Of a DNA stretch of 64,000 bases, positions 41,403 through 52,967 are shown piece after piece. The notes beneath the pieces are model-generated. The model did no database searches and was not told the DNA's origin. It saw nothing but the letters and a program-made list of their open reading frames with translations. The position numbers and the translations under genes are program-made. Source of the DNA: Cristatella mucedo (taxonomy: Eukaryota > Bryozoa > Phylactolaemata > Cristatellidae); the NCBI GenBank assembly GCA_009760855.2, contig WPIO01000044.1, positions 2,675,393 to 2,739,392 on the forward strand, written 5' to 3'. Every line of letters begins with the position of its first letter. Position 1 is the first letter of the stretch.

Positions 41403-42261
41403 GTACTTGTAACTCCTCTCTAACAAAACTTCTTTTAACATCATTTACATAAAAGCGAACCGTTGTTCTCGCAATACCATTATTCTAACAATAGTATGTT
41501 TAGTCAAACTCCATATTGCATATGTAGCTCTTCTTCTTTTTTCATCTTCTTCTTCTCCTGGTTCTAATACATATATAACAGTTGTTCCTAATTCTAATAG
41601 CTCTTCTTCTACTCCTACTTTTCTTTGATATTTTGGTTTCTTCAGTTTTACTGTTTTTATTGCTTTAACAAGTTTTTCTCCTGTTGCTCTTGTAGTATTA
41701 TTATTTAGATAATCAATAACCTTTGGTAAATTATCAATCCGCTCTTTGTTTCTAGTATATTCTCCTTTATTAATACTTTCTAATTCCGTTTCATACTGTG
41801 CAATAAATGCTCTCTCAGCAACTGTTCTATTCATTCTTTCAACTAATGCAATATTCTTTTTAGTTGTACCTTCTATAACACGTTTTTTATGTCTTTTAAT
41901 TTCTTTAGCAAACTCTTCTTTGAACTCAGATGCTGGATCTACTGTTATCTTGTTAGGCCATTTCAAAGGACCTTTACTATACATATCTATTATTGCTTGT
42001 GTTACTTCTTTAGAAGACTTTGTTTTAAGCGGTCTTGAATCTTTATATCTACTAGCAACATCAATAACACTCAAAGCATATTTATATCCAGAATCATTAG
42101 GCATATATAGAATATATGCTTGGTAGTTTTCATTAGGTTCAACTACATTAAAAAAACCCTTGTGGAATATTCTTTGGTCTTGGTTTGAATGCTTGACTTA
42201 TATCTGAATCAGGATTGAATTTACCTTCTTTTTTTCTTTCATTTAGAGTTAAAAGTGACAT
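41389..42261 (-). pseudogene. Polinton-type integrase with mutated first Asp (copy C)
   Basis: After a short N-terminus and a frameshift in a seven-A run near 42,153, a 219-codon frame covers the DDE core: ALSVIDVASRYKDSRPL, VDPASEFKEEF, ALVERMNRTVAE, then VKLKKPKYQRKVG and LELGTTVIYVLEPGE. The residue at the first catalytic Asp position reads Tyr (NYQAYILYM) where copy B has Asp. Ends near RFAFM with another frameshift. Confidence 0.75.
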
Positions 42262-42271
42262 TCTATAGAGA
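42262..42271. promoter_or_regulatory. Bidirectional promoter core between integrase and zinc gene (copy C)
   Basis: Identical 10 bp to copy B (TCTATAGAGA) between the two divergent ATGs, whereas flanking coding sequence has diverged. Conservation of the exact palindrome across copies supports a functional role. Confidence 0.55.
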
Positions 42272-42736
42272 ATGGAAATATTTTGTGAAACGTGTTTAAA
42301 TACATTTAAGGAAATTGAATACCTTGAAACAGGACATCCTTATTGTAAACCAACAAAAAGAAAAAGACCAAAACAAAAGTATGAAATACGTTGTGATAAA
42401 TGTGATTTAGATATGAGTGAAACATAATTTGATTCTAGCCTTTAACAAAATAGTGAAATAATCATTTATTCATACTGTAATATAAACTCTAATTATTATA
42501 AAAAAGAAAAACCAATTAAACTATATTCTTTAGTAAAGAAACATTTTAAAAGTGGATGTTATCCAACTTTAGGTATACATTGATGTTTAGAACATGAATC
42601 AATATGTGGTATTTCAAAACTATTCCCACTTGTTAAAGGTAAGCATAAAGCAACAAAGTTAATAGAGTTAATATTTTTAATAGTTCACTTATACTTTTCA
42701 GGCGGGTACATAACTGACCAAGAGATTTACCTTTAA
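42272..42736 (+). pseudogene. Multi-zinc-ribbon protein (copy C)
   Basis: Single frame with three in-frame stops. Cys pairs in order: FCETCLN, HPYC, RCDKCDLDM, YCNINS, and CLEHESIC. It continues past copy B's end (KATKLKD) and overlaps the fibre-4 terminus. Divergent from the integrase. Confidence 0.5.
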
Positions 42737-43555
42737 TTTACCAAGACTATCAACGAAGTAATACTTAGTTGGTAATCTACTGAAATAAGCATAAAACTTT
42801 AAGTTAACACCCCTTGGAGAAGTATTTATTGCACGTATTTCACCTGACACAACACTAGTATCTGAACTAGATCTAAGGAATACACAATTACTTGCTCCAA
42901 CAACCATAACATCCAATATCATTATTGATGGTGAAGTCTTATTTGTCCACGAATAAGGCGTTGATAGATTTAGTATTGAATTTAATGCTTTAGGGTCCAT
43001 TGAGATTAATATTACTTCTGTTATTTTTAAACTGCTTTATCTACACAGTTCTTTGTTGCTACATCAGAAGGATTAACAGGTTCTGCAACATTTGTTATTG
43101 AATTTCCACCCATATTGATGTTTGTTGTTGAAGGAAATGCTTTCAATAAAACATCTCTTTTCATCCCATCATAAGTAACACAATAGTCATCATTTAGAAC
43201 AACAGGATTGCTATTACCTGAATTCCAATAAGTAGATGTTATAGCAAAGCTATTCATGTTTAAATCTCCTAACATTGTATCACCAGTTTTTTAACATAAT
43301 TATTTACTTGACTAACATTTACTCCGTCAGTAAGATTAATACCACCACCAAGATTTGTAATACGTTTTCCAGCAAGATTCATTGTTATTCATGAATTAAC
43401 AACAAAGTTCGCATCAGCACCAGATTTGTTACAGCATCAAAGTCATTAAGAGGATCAGCTAAATTTATCATTCTATTTCCATTCGCATCAAGATCTGAAA
43501 GAATGAAACCATTATTCTTTGATACATAGTCTTCGTTATGAAACTTTCTGTTCAT
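42698..43555 (-). pseudogene. Fibre-4, repeat protein (copy C)
   Basis: N-terminal repeats in broken frames (43,555-43,275), then NMGGNSITNVAEPVNPSDVATK and LNLSTPYSWTNKTSPS, ending LVSYVPA. Frameshifts near 43,275 and 43,030. The start codon lies inside the exonuclease gene's last codons. C-terminal domain strongly conserved with copy B. Confidence 0.6.
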
Positions 43556-44364
43556 CTATATAATTATTTATTAATATTTTTGATCTTTCTAATACGTTTT
43601 TAACTATTGGAATAATTCTTGCAAACCTAAAATGATCTTCCTCTTCAACTACTGGCATTTCTACTTTTTTTATATAGTATTTGATATCATACCCAATACC
43701 TTTTACATTATTAAATCTTCCATAATCAGAGATTATATTAAGCTCAAAATCAAAGTACTTCTCATCTTTAAGTAAAAACATAAAAAGTGGTTCTCTATTG
43801 GCATATCAAATTCAAACTTTGTAGGTATTCTAACATCTCCTGCTGCTATGTAATCTATAGGTGGTGTCTAGCAATTCAAACCAGGAATACAAATTTCGAA
43901 TTCCGAATAGAAACATCTTCTTAGTTTTAACACATACAATCCAAGTAAACACTGCGCTAAATATTGTTTTGGAATAAACTCTTCAACTATCTTTCTACTC
44001 CATAAACATTTTATCTCAATTAATGTATCTTCATTTATAATTCCATCAGGTGAACATATATACACTTAATCACTAGTAAAACAGTCATTTGCATTCTCGA
44101 TCTTTCTATTTAATTTCATTTCTAGAAATTTAGCTGCAATGGGTTCGAACACCTTTCCAAATAACATCTAAGCAAATCTCACTGGTTGAGAGTTAGCAAT
44201 ATATTTTTTTAGTTTCTATTTGAAATTAATTCTATATCATAATCTGTTTGTGAACCAAATATCATATCATTTCCTAGAATAGAATAAATTTCTGATCCTC
44301 CAATATTTAACTTCATGGACTTTTTCCACTCATCTGAACCTTGTATAAAATTTTTCTTTTCCAT
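43536..44364 (-). pseudogene. YqaJ/lambda-exonuclease-like nuclease (copy C)
   Basis: Four frames. SDEW near the start, CSPDGIINEDTLIEIKCLWSRK (44,065-43,990) with the nuclease Asp, Glu and Lys, then QYLAQCLLGLYVL. Last frame ends NNYIDEQKVS at 43,536, overlapping the fibre-4 start by 20 bp. Stops at about 43,870 and 44,165. Confidence 0.65.
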
Positions 44365-44386
44365 TATATCTAATAATCATAATTTG

Positions 44387-45945
44387 TTAAATATCTAATG
44401 GATTGAAAACAGACACTCTTTTTGTACAAATAAAAACTGTTCCATTGCCATTAGATGTTAGTTCAGCAGTGTTTTCACAGATAGTAATATAATGAATAGT
44501 GATTGTTGGTAAATTAGCAGCTGTAATTGCAGGCTGAGCTGCTATATTCGCAGCAGGATTAGCAGCAACAGCATCAGCAACACCAGGTATTAAAGAATCG
44601 AATTCAACAGTTACATCCAGTTTTGTCGTTGATCTGAGAGGTTGATCATTATATTGAAGATCAACAACGTGAATAGGATAAAGAGATAACCATTCAGGAT
44701 ATGTAACACCAACAGGTTCAGTTAATTCATTTAGTCCAATAAATTGTTTCCTAAATGTAGTAAAATTAAGATAAGCAGTTGAAATATTTCCATCTTTTGG
44801 ATAACTACTTCTTGCAATCGCTGGATATTGTCTGATCCATTAGCAATCACTGATACGTTTTTAACATCACAATGGTTAAAAGTACAAAGATTCCCATTAT
44901 AGTTATTAAATTTATTATTATTCTGTGCAGCAACAATTAACCATCTAACTACATCAATATTATTCTGAACAGATAGACTTTGTAAATTTAAGAGTTTGAT
45001 TGTAATTTTGTATACTTATAGTCTCATATCGTCTAACTCTGCAGTTAAGTCTAAATTTTTTTATCTCTCATTTGAAATTTCAGCAAGTGCCTTTTGCACA
45101 CTTTCTCTTGGAGAAATACATAGAACAATTAATCTCATTTTTGTCATATTAATTTTAAAAGCATTCCAAGTACCTTGTCCACCACCACTACCAACTCCTC
45201 TTGTTGTAATTGCATTTACATTATCATTTGGACCAGCAGAACCTTTTCCTGTCATAATAGCATTTTTATCATCTCCGCTGACCCTAGTCATTTCAAGAGT
45301 AACTTTAGTATTGTAAATGATTTTATTCATATGAGCACAGAATCCAGAAATTCTTGATATGGTAGTGAAATACTTACTGAACGTACCTGCGTTATCTGCG
45401 AGAACATTAGATAAACCTCTTCTATAAATAAATCCATTATTTGCAGTAGAGGCAGAGGAAGCAATAGGACTTGTATAAGGATAAAGTTTAGAATGAATAG
45501 TTTTATCAGCAACAGCCCACATATCATCAATTGAACTAGCTTAATCTTTTTTCCAACCAGTTGCAGGACCTTCAGTTCTATTATAATCATTTGGATAACA
45601 TAGAAGACCCATAATTGTTGAAACAGTTCCTATATTTTCCGTAACACTTTCAATCTCTTCAGCCCCAAGTCTAACTCTCATAGATTTATACAAACAAGCA
45701 CCAGCATTGTTAACTAGGCCAGCAGCAATATTTTAGCTAGGTGGTCCGCAATCACCACCAGCAGCAGTTTGAACTTGTAGTTGCCCTTCTAAAAGTAGAT
45801 AACTATCTGACAAAACACAACATGTTTGTTGTTCAGCAGGAATATTGAATGTAACTATTTTATCAGGAATAGCATCAGTTTCATTCCCATTACTTTGATT
45901 AGGATCACTCATATCGAGTATAGTATTAATAGGTGCGCTCGCCAT
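44387..45945 (-). pseudogene. Major capsid protein, hexon-like (copy C)
   Basis: About 519 codons. First frame MASAPINTILDMSDP, with CCVLSDSYLLLEGQLQ; a short deletion removes residues after DPN compared with copy B. Middle: RISGFCAHMNKIIYN, SVQKALAEIS. C-terminal third in other frames near 44,950-44,400, including an LAAQPAITAA-like Ala-rich insertion not in copy B. Starts after TTATATAGAGAAAG. Confidence 0.6.
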
Positions 45946-45978
45946 TCTTTCTCTATATAAAAAACTAAAAATTAAGTT

Positions 45979-46557
45979 TTACTTTTGAATATATAATCCA
46001 GCTCCAATTTTTTTTCTCATCATCCCACCATATCCATCAGGTCTTGTTCTCTCTCTCCAGTAGGTATAACTGATTTGATCACTTTCTCAACTTCTTGATA
46101 TGTTTTTGGATCATTTTCTTTAAGAGTTTCTGAATAGTCTTCTACTTCTTCCATTTTTACTTTACGACTTTTTTAGTTTTTGGCAGTTTTTTAAGCATTA
46201 CACGTTTAATCTCAAGATCCACTTCTTTAATCTTTCTATCATAATCTTCTTCTTTCTTTCTTTTCTCAAGTTCATATTCTAATTCTTTCTTTTTTCTTCT
46301 TCAAGTTAATCATCCATGTCTCTTCGTTTATTAGCATATTCTTGATCTATCTTTTCTTTTTTAGTTTGTAATTCGACTAGTTTTCTTGCTTGATGCATTT
46401 CAATTCCTTTATTAGCAATTTTCATGCTTAGACCAGTTAATCCAGTTAAAACAGGTGTTACTTTCCCAACACCATCTATTACTTTATCTAAAACTTCAGC
46501 TCCATAATACTTTCCTTCTCTTATATTTCCATGACCAACTCATGCATAACTCCCCAT
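45979..46557 (-). pseudogene. Coiled-coil virion protein with RVGH-type N-terminus (copy C)
   Basis: Starts MGSYA; head rich in basic and Gly residues, then a charged coiled coil in broken frames and a C-terminus ending GLYIQK. Frameshifts near 46,300 and 46,170. MCP starts 33 bp downstream. Confidence 0.5.
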
Positions 46558-46566
46558 TTCTCTATA

Positions 46567-47446
46567 CTACGTTGAAATTTCTGTTGTAACTACAACATCT
46601 GTTATTGTATTAATTCTTTTTCCATTTTAATCTGTTAAAATAATTTTAAAATTACTCAATGATTCTATATCACCCCTTGTTGATAAGTATAATATATTTG
46701 GAATATGCAAATCAACCTTTTTACCAGGTGCAATATCTCTAACGTCAATAGATAATATATATATAGAATAAATAATATATATATATATATATATAAAGAT
46801 GGAGATTGTTCTAAAAATCCTTCTTTTCTTTCTAAATAATTCATTTCTGAATTAACTAAATCGAAATCGACATTTATCCATTTTATATCACTATTATCAT
46901 CAAAATTCATTTTATTCCATGCTTTATAAGTACCAGCAAAATAGTGTGCTTTTTTTCATTTATGTCAGATTCTCTTCCACTCCTATAATCATAATCAGGA
47001 GAAATGTTCGTTGTTCATTTGATTTAAACCCTAATGTATCTCCAATACTATTAATAACACCCGGCAAATCAACGTACTCACCTACTACTCGCATAACTGT
47101 TTTATCACCTTCTCCAACGCTAAAAACCACTCCAGTACTATTTCTTTTAGAAGAATCGTAATAGGACCCCAGAGTATCTAGTGCTCTATTTATTGCTGTA
47201 ACAATCCTAAGATTATCATAATATCCTTCTGGAATTGAAACAAAAAACTATTTGCTGGTACACGATTTGTTTTAAACCAAAGCATATCATTTTTAAAAGA
47301 AACAATTTTTGCCATGCTTTTATTTGCATAAGTGAATTCCACTCTTCTTAATCCAACTTTTATATACCCAGATTTAGAACCAAGCATTATTGAGGATAGT
47401 TAGTTTTATAATCTGTGTTAGTATTTCTTGTTAATTTAAAAGTCAT
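46567..47446 (-). pseudogene. Penton-like paralogue 1 (copy C)
   Basis: ATG after TATATAGAAA. Frame pieces: LGSKSGYIKVGLRRVEFTYANK, then, displaced, a GYYDN-like region, and from 46,910 KWINVDFDLVNSEMNYLERK ... a TATATA tract (46,755-46,795) inside the coding region, ending EIST. Heavily broken. Immediately downstream of the second paralogue. Confidence 0.55.
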
Positions 47447-47449
47447 TTT

Positions 47450-49001
47450 CTATATAGATTTACCTTTTTTAATAACTATTGTAGCTACAACATCTGTTAT
47501 TGAATTAACCTTATTTCCATTTTGATCTGTTTAAGTAATTTTAAAACCACTCAATGAATCTATATCACCCTTTGTTGAAAGTACATTACATTTGGAATAT
47601 GTAAATCATCTTTTTCTCCTGGAGCAATGTCATCAGTGCCAATGATATATAAAGATGAAGATTGTTCTAAAACCCTTTTTTTTTCTATATAATTAATTTC
47701 TGGATCAACTAAATCAGAAGTAACACTCATCCATCTTACACCGATATTATCAGGTAAAAGCATTTTATTCCATGCTTTATAAGTTCCAGCGAAATACATA
47801 GCTTTTTCAACTGCTTCGTAAGGAGTTCCTCCAACCATATCACGGTCAAATGTTCCTTGTTCATTTGCGTTAAAACCTAGAGTATCTCCAATACTATAAA
47901 AATCAGTAGGTATTTGTAATAAAAGAATCAGTTCCAAGAAAAACAACACTATCACCTCCTACTTGCATAATTATTTTATCATCTGTATCAACACTAAATC
48001 TTATTCCATTTCCTCTACCAGTGAGTAGTGCTGTTGCAGTACCATTAGCATTTTTCTTAGCTGCTAAAGCTGTGTTTAATGCAAGAACAATTTTGTTATC
48101 ATCATAATTTCCTGAAGTTTTAGGATTTGTAACCCCATTTATTTCTGTTCCAAAATTAATTTCAATATAAGTAGCATCACCAACATCTCCAATAGAAAAC
48201 CTAAACCAAAGTCTGTCGTTTACACCTTTAACAATATTTGATATTACTCTAATAATAATGATAATAATAATTCACTTGATAAAGCTCCCTCAGAGAACTT
48301 AATCTCTGTCTAGGCGCTTTACATTTGCTGTAAAGTGAAATGCAATTGAATGGTAAGTAAAATCATGCTTGAAAAACAAACGAAATGAATAATATGGTTA
48401 AGGGTGACATGCACAGGGTCAGCATGCAAATGTGGTTAGTGGCAGCATGCACAGTGTCAGCACGCATAAGCACATCAAGGACGAATCACAGGGACCCACT
48501 AAATGCTGTCCTAAATAGGTGTGTTTTTAGGTTCCTTTTAAATGTGGTCAGTTCAGGGGATGTTCTGACGCAGGTCGGGAGGGAGTTCCAGGCTTTGGGA
48601 GCATACGAACTAAATGCACGGTCTCCAAAGGATTTAAGGTTTGTACGAGGTATTTCTAGACTGTTGGATTCCGAAAAGCAGGTGGTACGATGCTTGGCCT
48701 GATGGGGTAGTATATCTGACAGATATGCTGGAGCCATAGAATGAAGGGACCTAAAAGTGAGCGACAAAACCTTGAAGTCAATCCGTTGCTTGACTGGTAG
48801 CCAGTGCAGGTCGGCGAGAAGTGGAGTAATGTGGCAACTGCGACGCTCACGGCAGACAAGTCTAGCTGCCGACTCTCTATTTACATAAGTAAATTCTAAT
48901 CTTCTCAAACCAACTTTATTATATCCTGATTTTTCTCTTAACACAATTGGAGGACTCAATATTTTATAGTCTGAAGATGTTCCAGTTAACCTTATAGTCA
49001 C
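47450..49001 (-). pseudogene. Penton-like paralogue 2 (copy C), LINE-disrupted
   Basis: Starts at 49,001 with GTG where relatives have ATG; the first residues (TIRLTGTSSDYK) and KVGLRRLEFTYVN are intact. At about 48,878 a LINE enters in frame, giving a chimeric ORF. The remainder (48,250-47,450) has GDTLGFNANEQ and GGTPYEAVEKAMYFAG in shifted frames. Its stop codon lies within the TATATAG motif ahead of paralogue 1. Confidence 0.6.
48252..48878 (-). mobile_element. LINE 3' end, hairpin family (in penton-like gene)
   Basis: The longest copy of this family here, about 630 bp: the C-terminal RT signature (LHSMAPAYLSDILP, RAFSSYAPKAWNSLP, LKTHLFRTAFSGSL), 3' UTR, hairpin and (AAT)n-like tail, antisense to nothing else. 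RT frame is open to its stop. Confidence 0.85.
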
Positions 49002-49009
49002 TCCTTATA

Positions 49010-49869
49010 TTAGATTTCAATAATTTCTATAACAACAGCAATTTGTTCACCACCAAAATCTAACACTTTTAAGTTTTGATCAGTAACTTTAATAGATATA
49101 TCACTAATAATTTCAGTATAAACATTATGGTATTCAGGTGTATTTGGCTCGTATACCATTGTATCCCACGGATAAAAGTCAAATCCAAAACTTCTTAAAG
49201 CTTGAGTTTCATTTCCATTTATAAAACTTGTTCCTGGTGCACCTAAATTACAATTCACAAGAACGAGTTTTACATCTGCAATACTTACCTGTTCCTCTGA
49301 ATAAAACTTTTTGCTAGAGGTAAAAATAGTGGGTGTAATAGTGGGATACGATTCTAAAAACTTACTATCAGTTGTGTAAGCGGGTTTAGTAAAACCAAGT
49401 ACTTTAGAAATAGAAGACTTACTTGCAATAAAACTCCAACCGACAGGCATACTAATCCATGAGTGTGCAGTACCAGTATCAACACCAACTATAAACTTAT
49501 CGGTTGTGGATCCTGTTTGAGTAATATAACTATTAATCATATCAACAATACCAGTATTTAAGTTATCACTATCCACAGCATAAATTCCTGGTTCTATTGT
49601 TACAGTTTGTTCTGATCCACCTGCATTTCTATAAAAAAAAGTTTTATTAGAATTAGTAATATTTTTATAGAGTTAATTCCAACAAACTTCTTAAAACAAA
49701 CTTTTAAGTTTTTGTTCCTCAATAAAATAGGAGTATTAATATGTAAATTAAGTGGATTAGAATTTCCAATAATATTAAATACATACCCTTCTTTACTTGC
49801 TTGATAAGTTTTTCTAATAATTTCAAAATTTTTAAGTATATCTTTTGCTGTGGTCAAAAGATCAGTCAT
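49010..49869 (-). pseudogene. Minor capsid / penton-like protein (copy C)
   Basis: First frame (49,869-49,600): AKDILKNFEIIRKTYQASK, YVFNIIGNSNPLNLHINTPI; frameshift near 49,660; second frame (49,576-49,010): IVDMINSYI, GWSFIASKSSISKVLGF, ending DQNLKVLDFGGEQIAVVIEI. Matches the intact gene at 25,407 along its full length. Confidence 0.65.
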
Positions 49870-49879
49870 TTTTATATAT

Positions 49880-51014
49880 TAAATAAAAGATTATTTATTT
49901 TTGCAACGTAAGATTTTGATGCTTTTCTAGATCTGGCTAAATAATCTACAGCAGCACTGATTGAATTCCCCACTCCTTTAATTCCAGCAGCAAGCTCTCT
50001 CAACCATAAATCAATTTTATGAAATACTTTTTATCATTATTAACAAACACTGGAACCATTTCCAATCCTTCTCCAGATTTAACTTTTAGTCCTTTTAATT
50101 CTTTGATATAACCAAGAATTTTTTGTTGTTTTACATTCCTATTTTTTTGGTTCTCTAAGGTTTCATAGACATTGTTAACTCTCTCTTCAATATTATTTTC
50201 TGTAATTCCTTCTATATATTCTTTCCTTACAATCCTCACTCCTCCTCCACCTTTTACTTTACAAAGTTCAATCAATTTTCCCTAATAACCAACGGGTGTT
50301 CAATAATTGTAGGTAAAGTAGCTTCTATAGAAGTTGTAAATGAAGGTGAGCTAACTTCAGGTAAACTAGCTTCTGTAACATTTTTATAAGGTTCTGTAAA
50401 ACTTGCAACAGGTAAACTAGTTTTTACTTTCCTCTTTGGAGTACTAGTACCAATTGGTGGTAAACTAGGTTCATCTTCTTTTATATTTGCTTTTTTCCTC
50501 TTAGGGTGTACCAGTAGATGGATTAATGTTAAGACTTTCTGCTACTGTTTTTTGAACACCATCAAGAATTTCTCTTATTTCTGGATTAGCTGCATGAGTC
50601 TTTGCTTGATTTACTCTAGTAATTGCTCTTTTAGGTTTTCCAGACGCAACATCAATAATTGCTTTTTTTAAAACTATAGAATCATCTTGAGGTACTTTAG
50701 CTTCTATTGCCTTTTCAATTAGCTTAATACTTTCCCTTTGAATTGCAAGTTTAGGTCTTATTACTTTAAGGTTTCAACATCAACCTTTCCTAAATCATTT
50801 TTGAATTATCTAACGCACGTTCATTTAGTTTATGTTCTACTTGATCTCTTGCAGCTATTTCAGCTTCAATTCTTGCCATCTCTTCATTGTTGTTAAGTAT
50901 ACTTGCCTTACGTATTTTTTCTAAATTATCAAGTAAGTTTTCTAAATCAAGTGATTCTTGAACACTTCCTTCATATGGTCTGTTTTTCCTTCGATACAAC
51001 TTTCCATTTATCAT
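49880..51014 (-). pseudogene. Coiled-coil / basic protein next to ATPase (copy C)
   Basis: N-terminal part RRKNRPYEGSVQE, ARIEAEIAARDQVEHKLNE; middle in other frames with PSTG-like region (50,520) and Pro/Ser/Leu-rich linker; C-terminal part with LKGLKVKSGEGLEMVPVFVNN. At least four breaks. Same position as in copy B. Confidence 0.55.
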
Positions 51015-51024
51015 TCCTCTCCTA

Positions 51025-51695
51025 TTAAGTATTGAAAATAGTTATTAGTTGCTTTCCTTCTTCATCAACAGACCGAAACTTTCATTCATCCTCAGTTTTG
51101 GTTAAGTCTATAACACAATATCTAAATCTTTTCGTTGTACTTGAATCGACCCAATCTTTAAACTGCTTTCTATCTATATCACCAACATATGACTCACGAA
51201 TATATTCAATATCATTATTGTTTTGCTTGATTATTATAATGAAATTTATATTATTCCTAATCTCTCGTTTAGGTATTCTTGTAAATTCTTGAGCAAGATA
51301 GAATACATTCATTCTTTTATGTCTTCCTCTAGTAAAATAATCTAATATCTTAGTTTGATCTGCTGACATAAGATCATCTAATACAAAAAAATTTCTACCA
51401 TTCTTATATGAATCAACATCCGGCATTTCATCTATTCCATTAATCCAAACGTAAGAATGATTATCTTTTGTCATTTTTATAAATCCACGATACAGGGGTT
51501 GGTCTAAACTTGTTGCAATAATAGTACAAGCATCATATTCTAATCTTCCTAAAAATATTCAATTTAATATTAACTGGGATTTACCACTTCCACTTGGTCC
51601 TAAAACTAACGCTCTAATTGGTACTTTAGGTAATGGATCTTGGTGCCCAGTAACAATATCCTGTCCGAAATCAAAGGTTTAACTTTTAAAGACAT
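51025..51695 (-). pseudogene. FtsK/HerA-type genome-packaging ATPase (copy C)
   Basis: Walker A GPSGSGKS is intact (about 51,585) but out of frame with the start; Walker B FFVLDDLM (51,385), then ADQTKILDYFTRGRHKRMNVFYLAQE in one 130-codon frame. A stop follows at about 51,082 before the C-terminal block (FRSVDEEGKQLITIF). The gene lies 10 bp upstream of the coiled-coil gene start. Confidence 0.75.
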
Positions 51696-51722
51696 TCTAT
51701 ATTAAATTTTGTATATTTATAT

Positions 51723-52415
51723 ATGGAGATTTATTGCATGAAGTGTGAGAGACCAACTGATACAATCCATGAAGAGTATGTCGAAGTAGATAGCGCAAAA
51801 GGATTAAGAGGAATGGTAAAAGGAATTTGTACAATCTGTAGTAAAAAGAAATCAAAATTTGTTAGACTAAGAAGTACTCCAGTTGCTGTTGGTGAAGGAA
51901 CTTTATCTCAAGGAAGAAGGATTGGAAGAAGTGTTGGTGAAGGAAATTTATCTCAAGGAAGAAGGATTGGAAGAGGAGCAAATGAACAACAAATAATTAA
52001 AGAGATTAAGAGCACGATAAACAAACTAAAAAAAGGAAAATCATCAGCGTTAACGGATATATAAATAAATAATTATATAAAGGAATTATATATAAAAAAC
52101 TGTAGAGGTGTCTTTGCAAGAGATGAACTAACAAAACCATTAGATAATGAATGTCTTATTTGTAACACAGGAGAATCAGATCTCCCAATATACCATTGGG
52201 TAGCACTTAAAAAAGAAGGCAACAAGTGTTTTTACTTTGATTCTTTTGGAGCTCCACCATTGACTGAGGTAATAAGTTACTTTGGTGATGTACCCTCTTT
52301 TCAGACGTTTCAACTACAAAATTTCAACCAAAAAGACTGTGGAAGAAGGTGTTTAATATTCTTAAAACTAATGGAATTAACTGATTTTGGAACAACAATG
52401 AGATCATTAATTTAA
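51723..52415 (+). pseudogene. Zinc-ribbon / adenain-like protease fusion (copy C), one stop
   Basis: The best preserved copy: a single frame from MEIYCMKCERPTDT to the end, broken only by a TAA at 52,062-52,064. Zinc ribbon (C5, C8; CTICSKKK), a linker with two 45-bp repeats, a helix, then the protease: RGVFARDELTKP, YHWVALKK (His), FDSFGAPP, FNQKDCGRRCLIF (Cys). The stop falls precisely between linker and protease, so the second part could be separate only if it had its own start, which is not seen. Confidence 0.75.
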
Positions 52416-52444
52416 TTTAAACAATTGTTTTCCCTTTTATAGAA

Positions 52445-52932
52445 ATGGAAATCCAAAATAAGAAATGTGTAGTTCTTGAAAATGCTTCTGTCATTATTCC
52501 AAAAGGAAAACCAGCTCGAGTTCACATTGAAGAGAAGGTTTCAAAAGATTCTAAACCTTATTTTAACATGTGGGTATACATTACTGAAGAGATGATACCT
52601 TCACTTGAAAATATTGTAGAAAGGTCAAGTAAAAAACTTGAATTCAATAGTTATGATTTGTCTCAAAGATCTAACTAAGAATAAGAATTGATTTTGGTAT
52701 CAAACCAAGCATATTCTTCGATCAAAAAAATAAACAACTGAAGTTCAACACTATTGCTGATGTAGTCCAGAAACTTGGAACTGACTTTTCTATTACAGGC
52801 ATTCTTGACGGTAGTTACATAACTAAAGATAGTTACAACTCTGAAGAAAGACCTAATATTAGATTAAAGGTTGATCAAGGTAAAGTTTATAATTCGGGCA
52901 AACGAAGTGAATTCAATCCTTCTGATTTTTAG
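52445..52932 (+). pseudogene. 160-aa conserved viral protein (copy C)
   Basis: ATG after TTATAGAA. VVLENASVIIPKGKPARVHIEEK, SKDSKPYFNMWVYITEE. A TAA at 52,676-52,678 and a later frameshift separate the second half (FDQKNKQLKF, LDGSY, ending FNPSDF). Head-on with the PLA2 gene. Function unknown. Confidence 0.6.
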
Positions 52933-52967
52933 GTAATCAATAAAAACAAAAATAAAAATTCGTTAGA

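Noticed and set aside
51723..52415. Introns explaining interrupted genes
   Set aside because: Breaks are single stops or 1-2 bp shifts with sequence collinear across copies; no removable segment with splice signals is visible.
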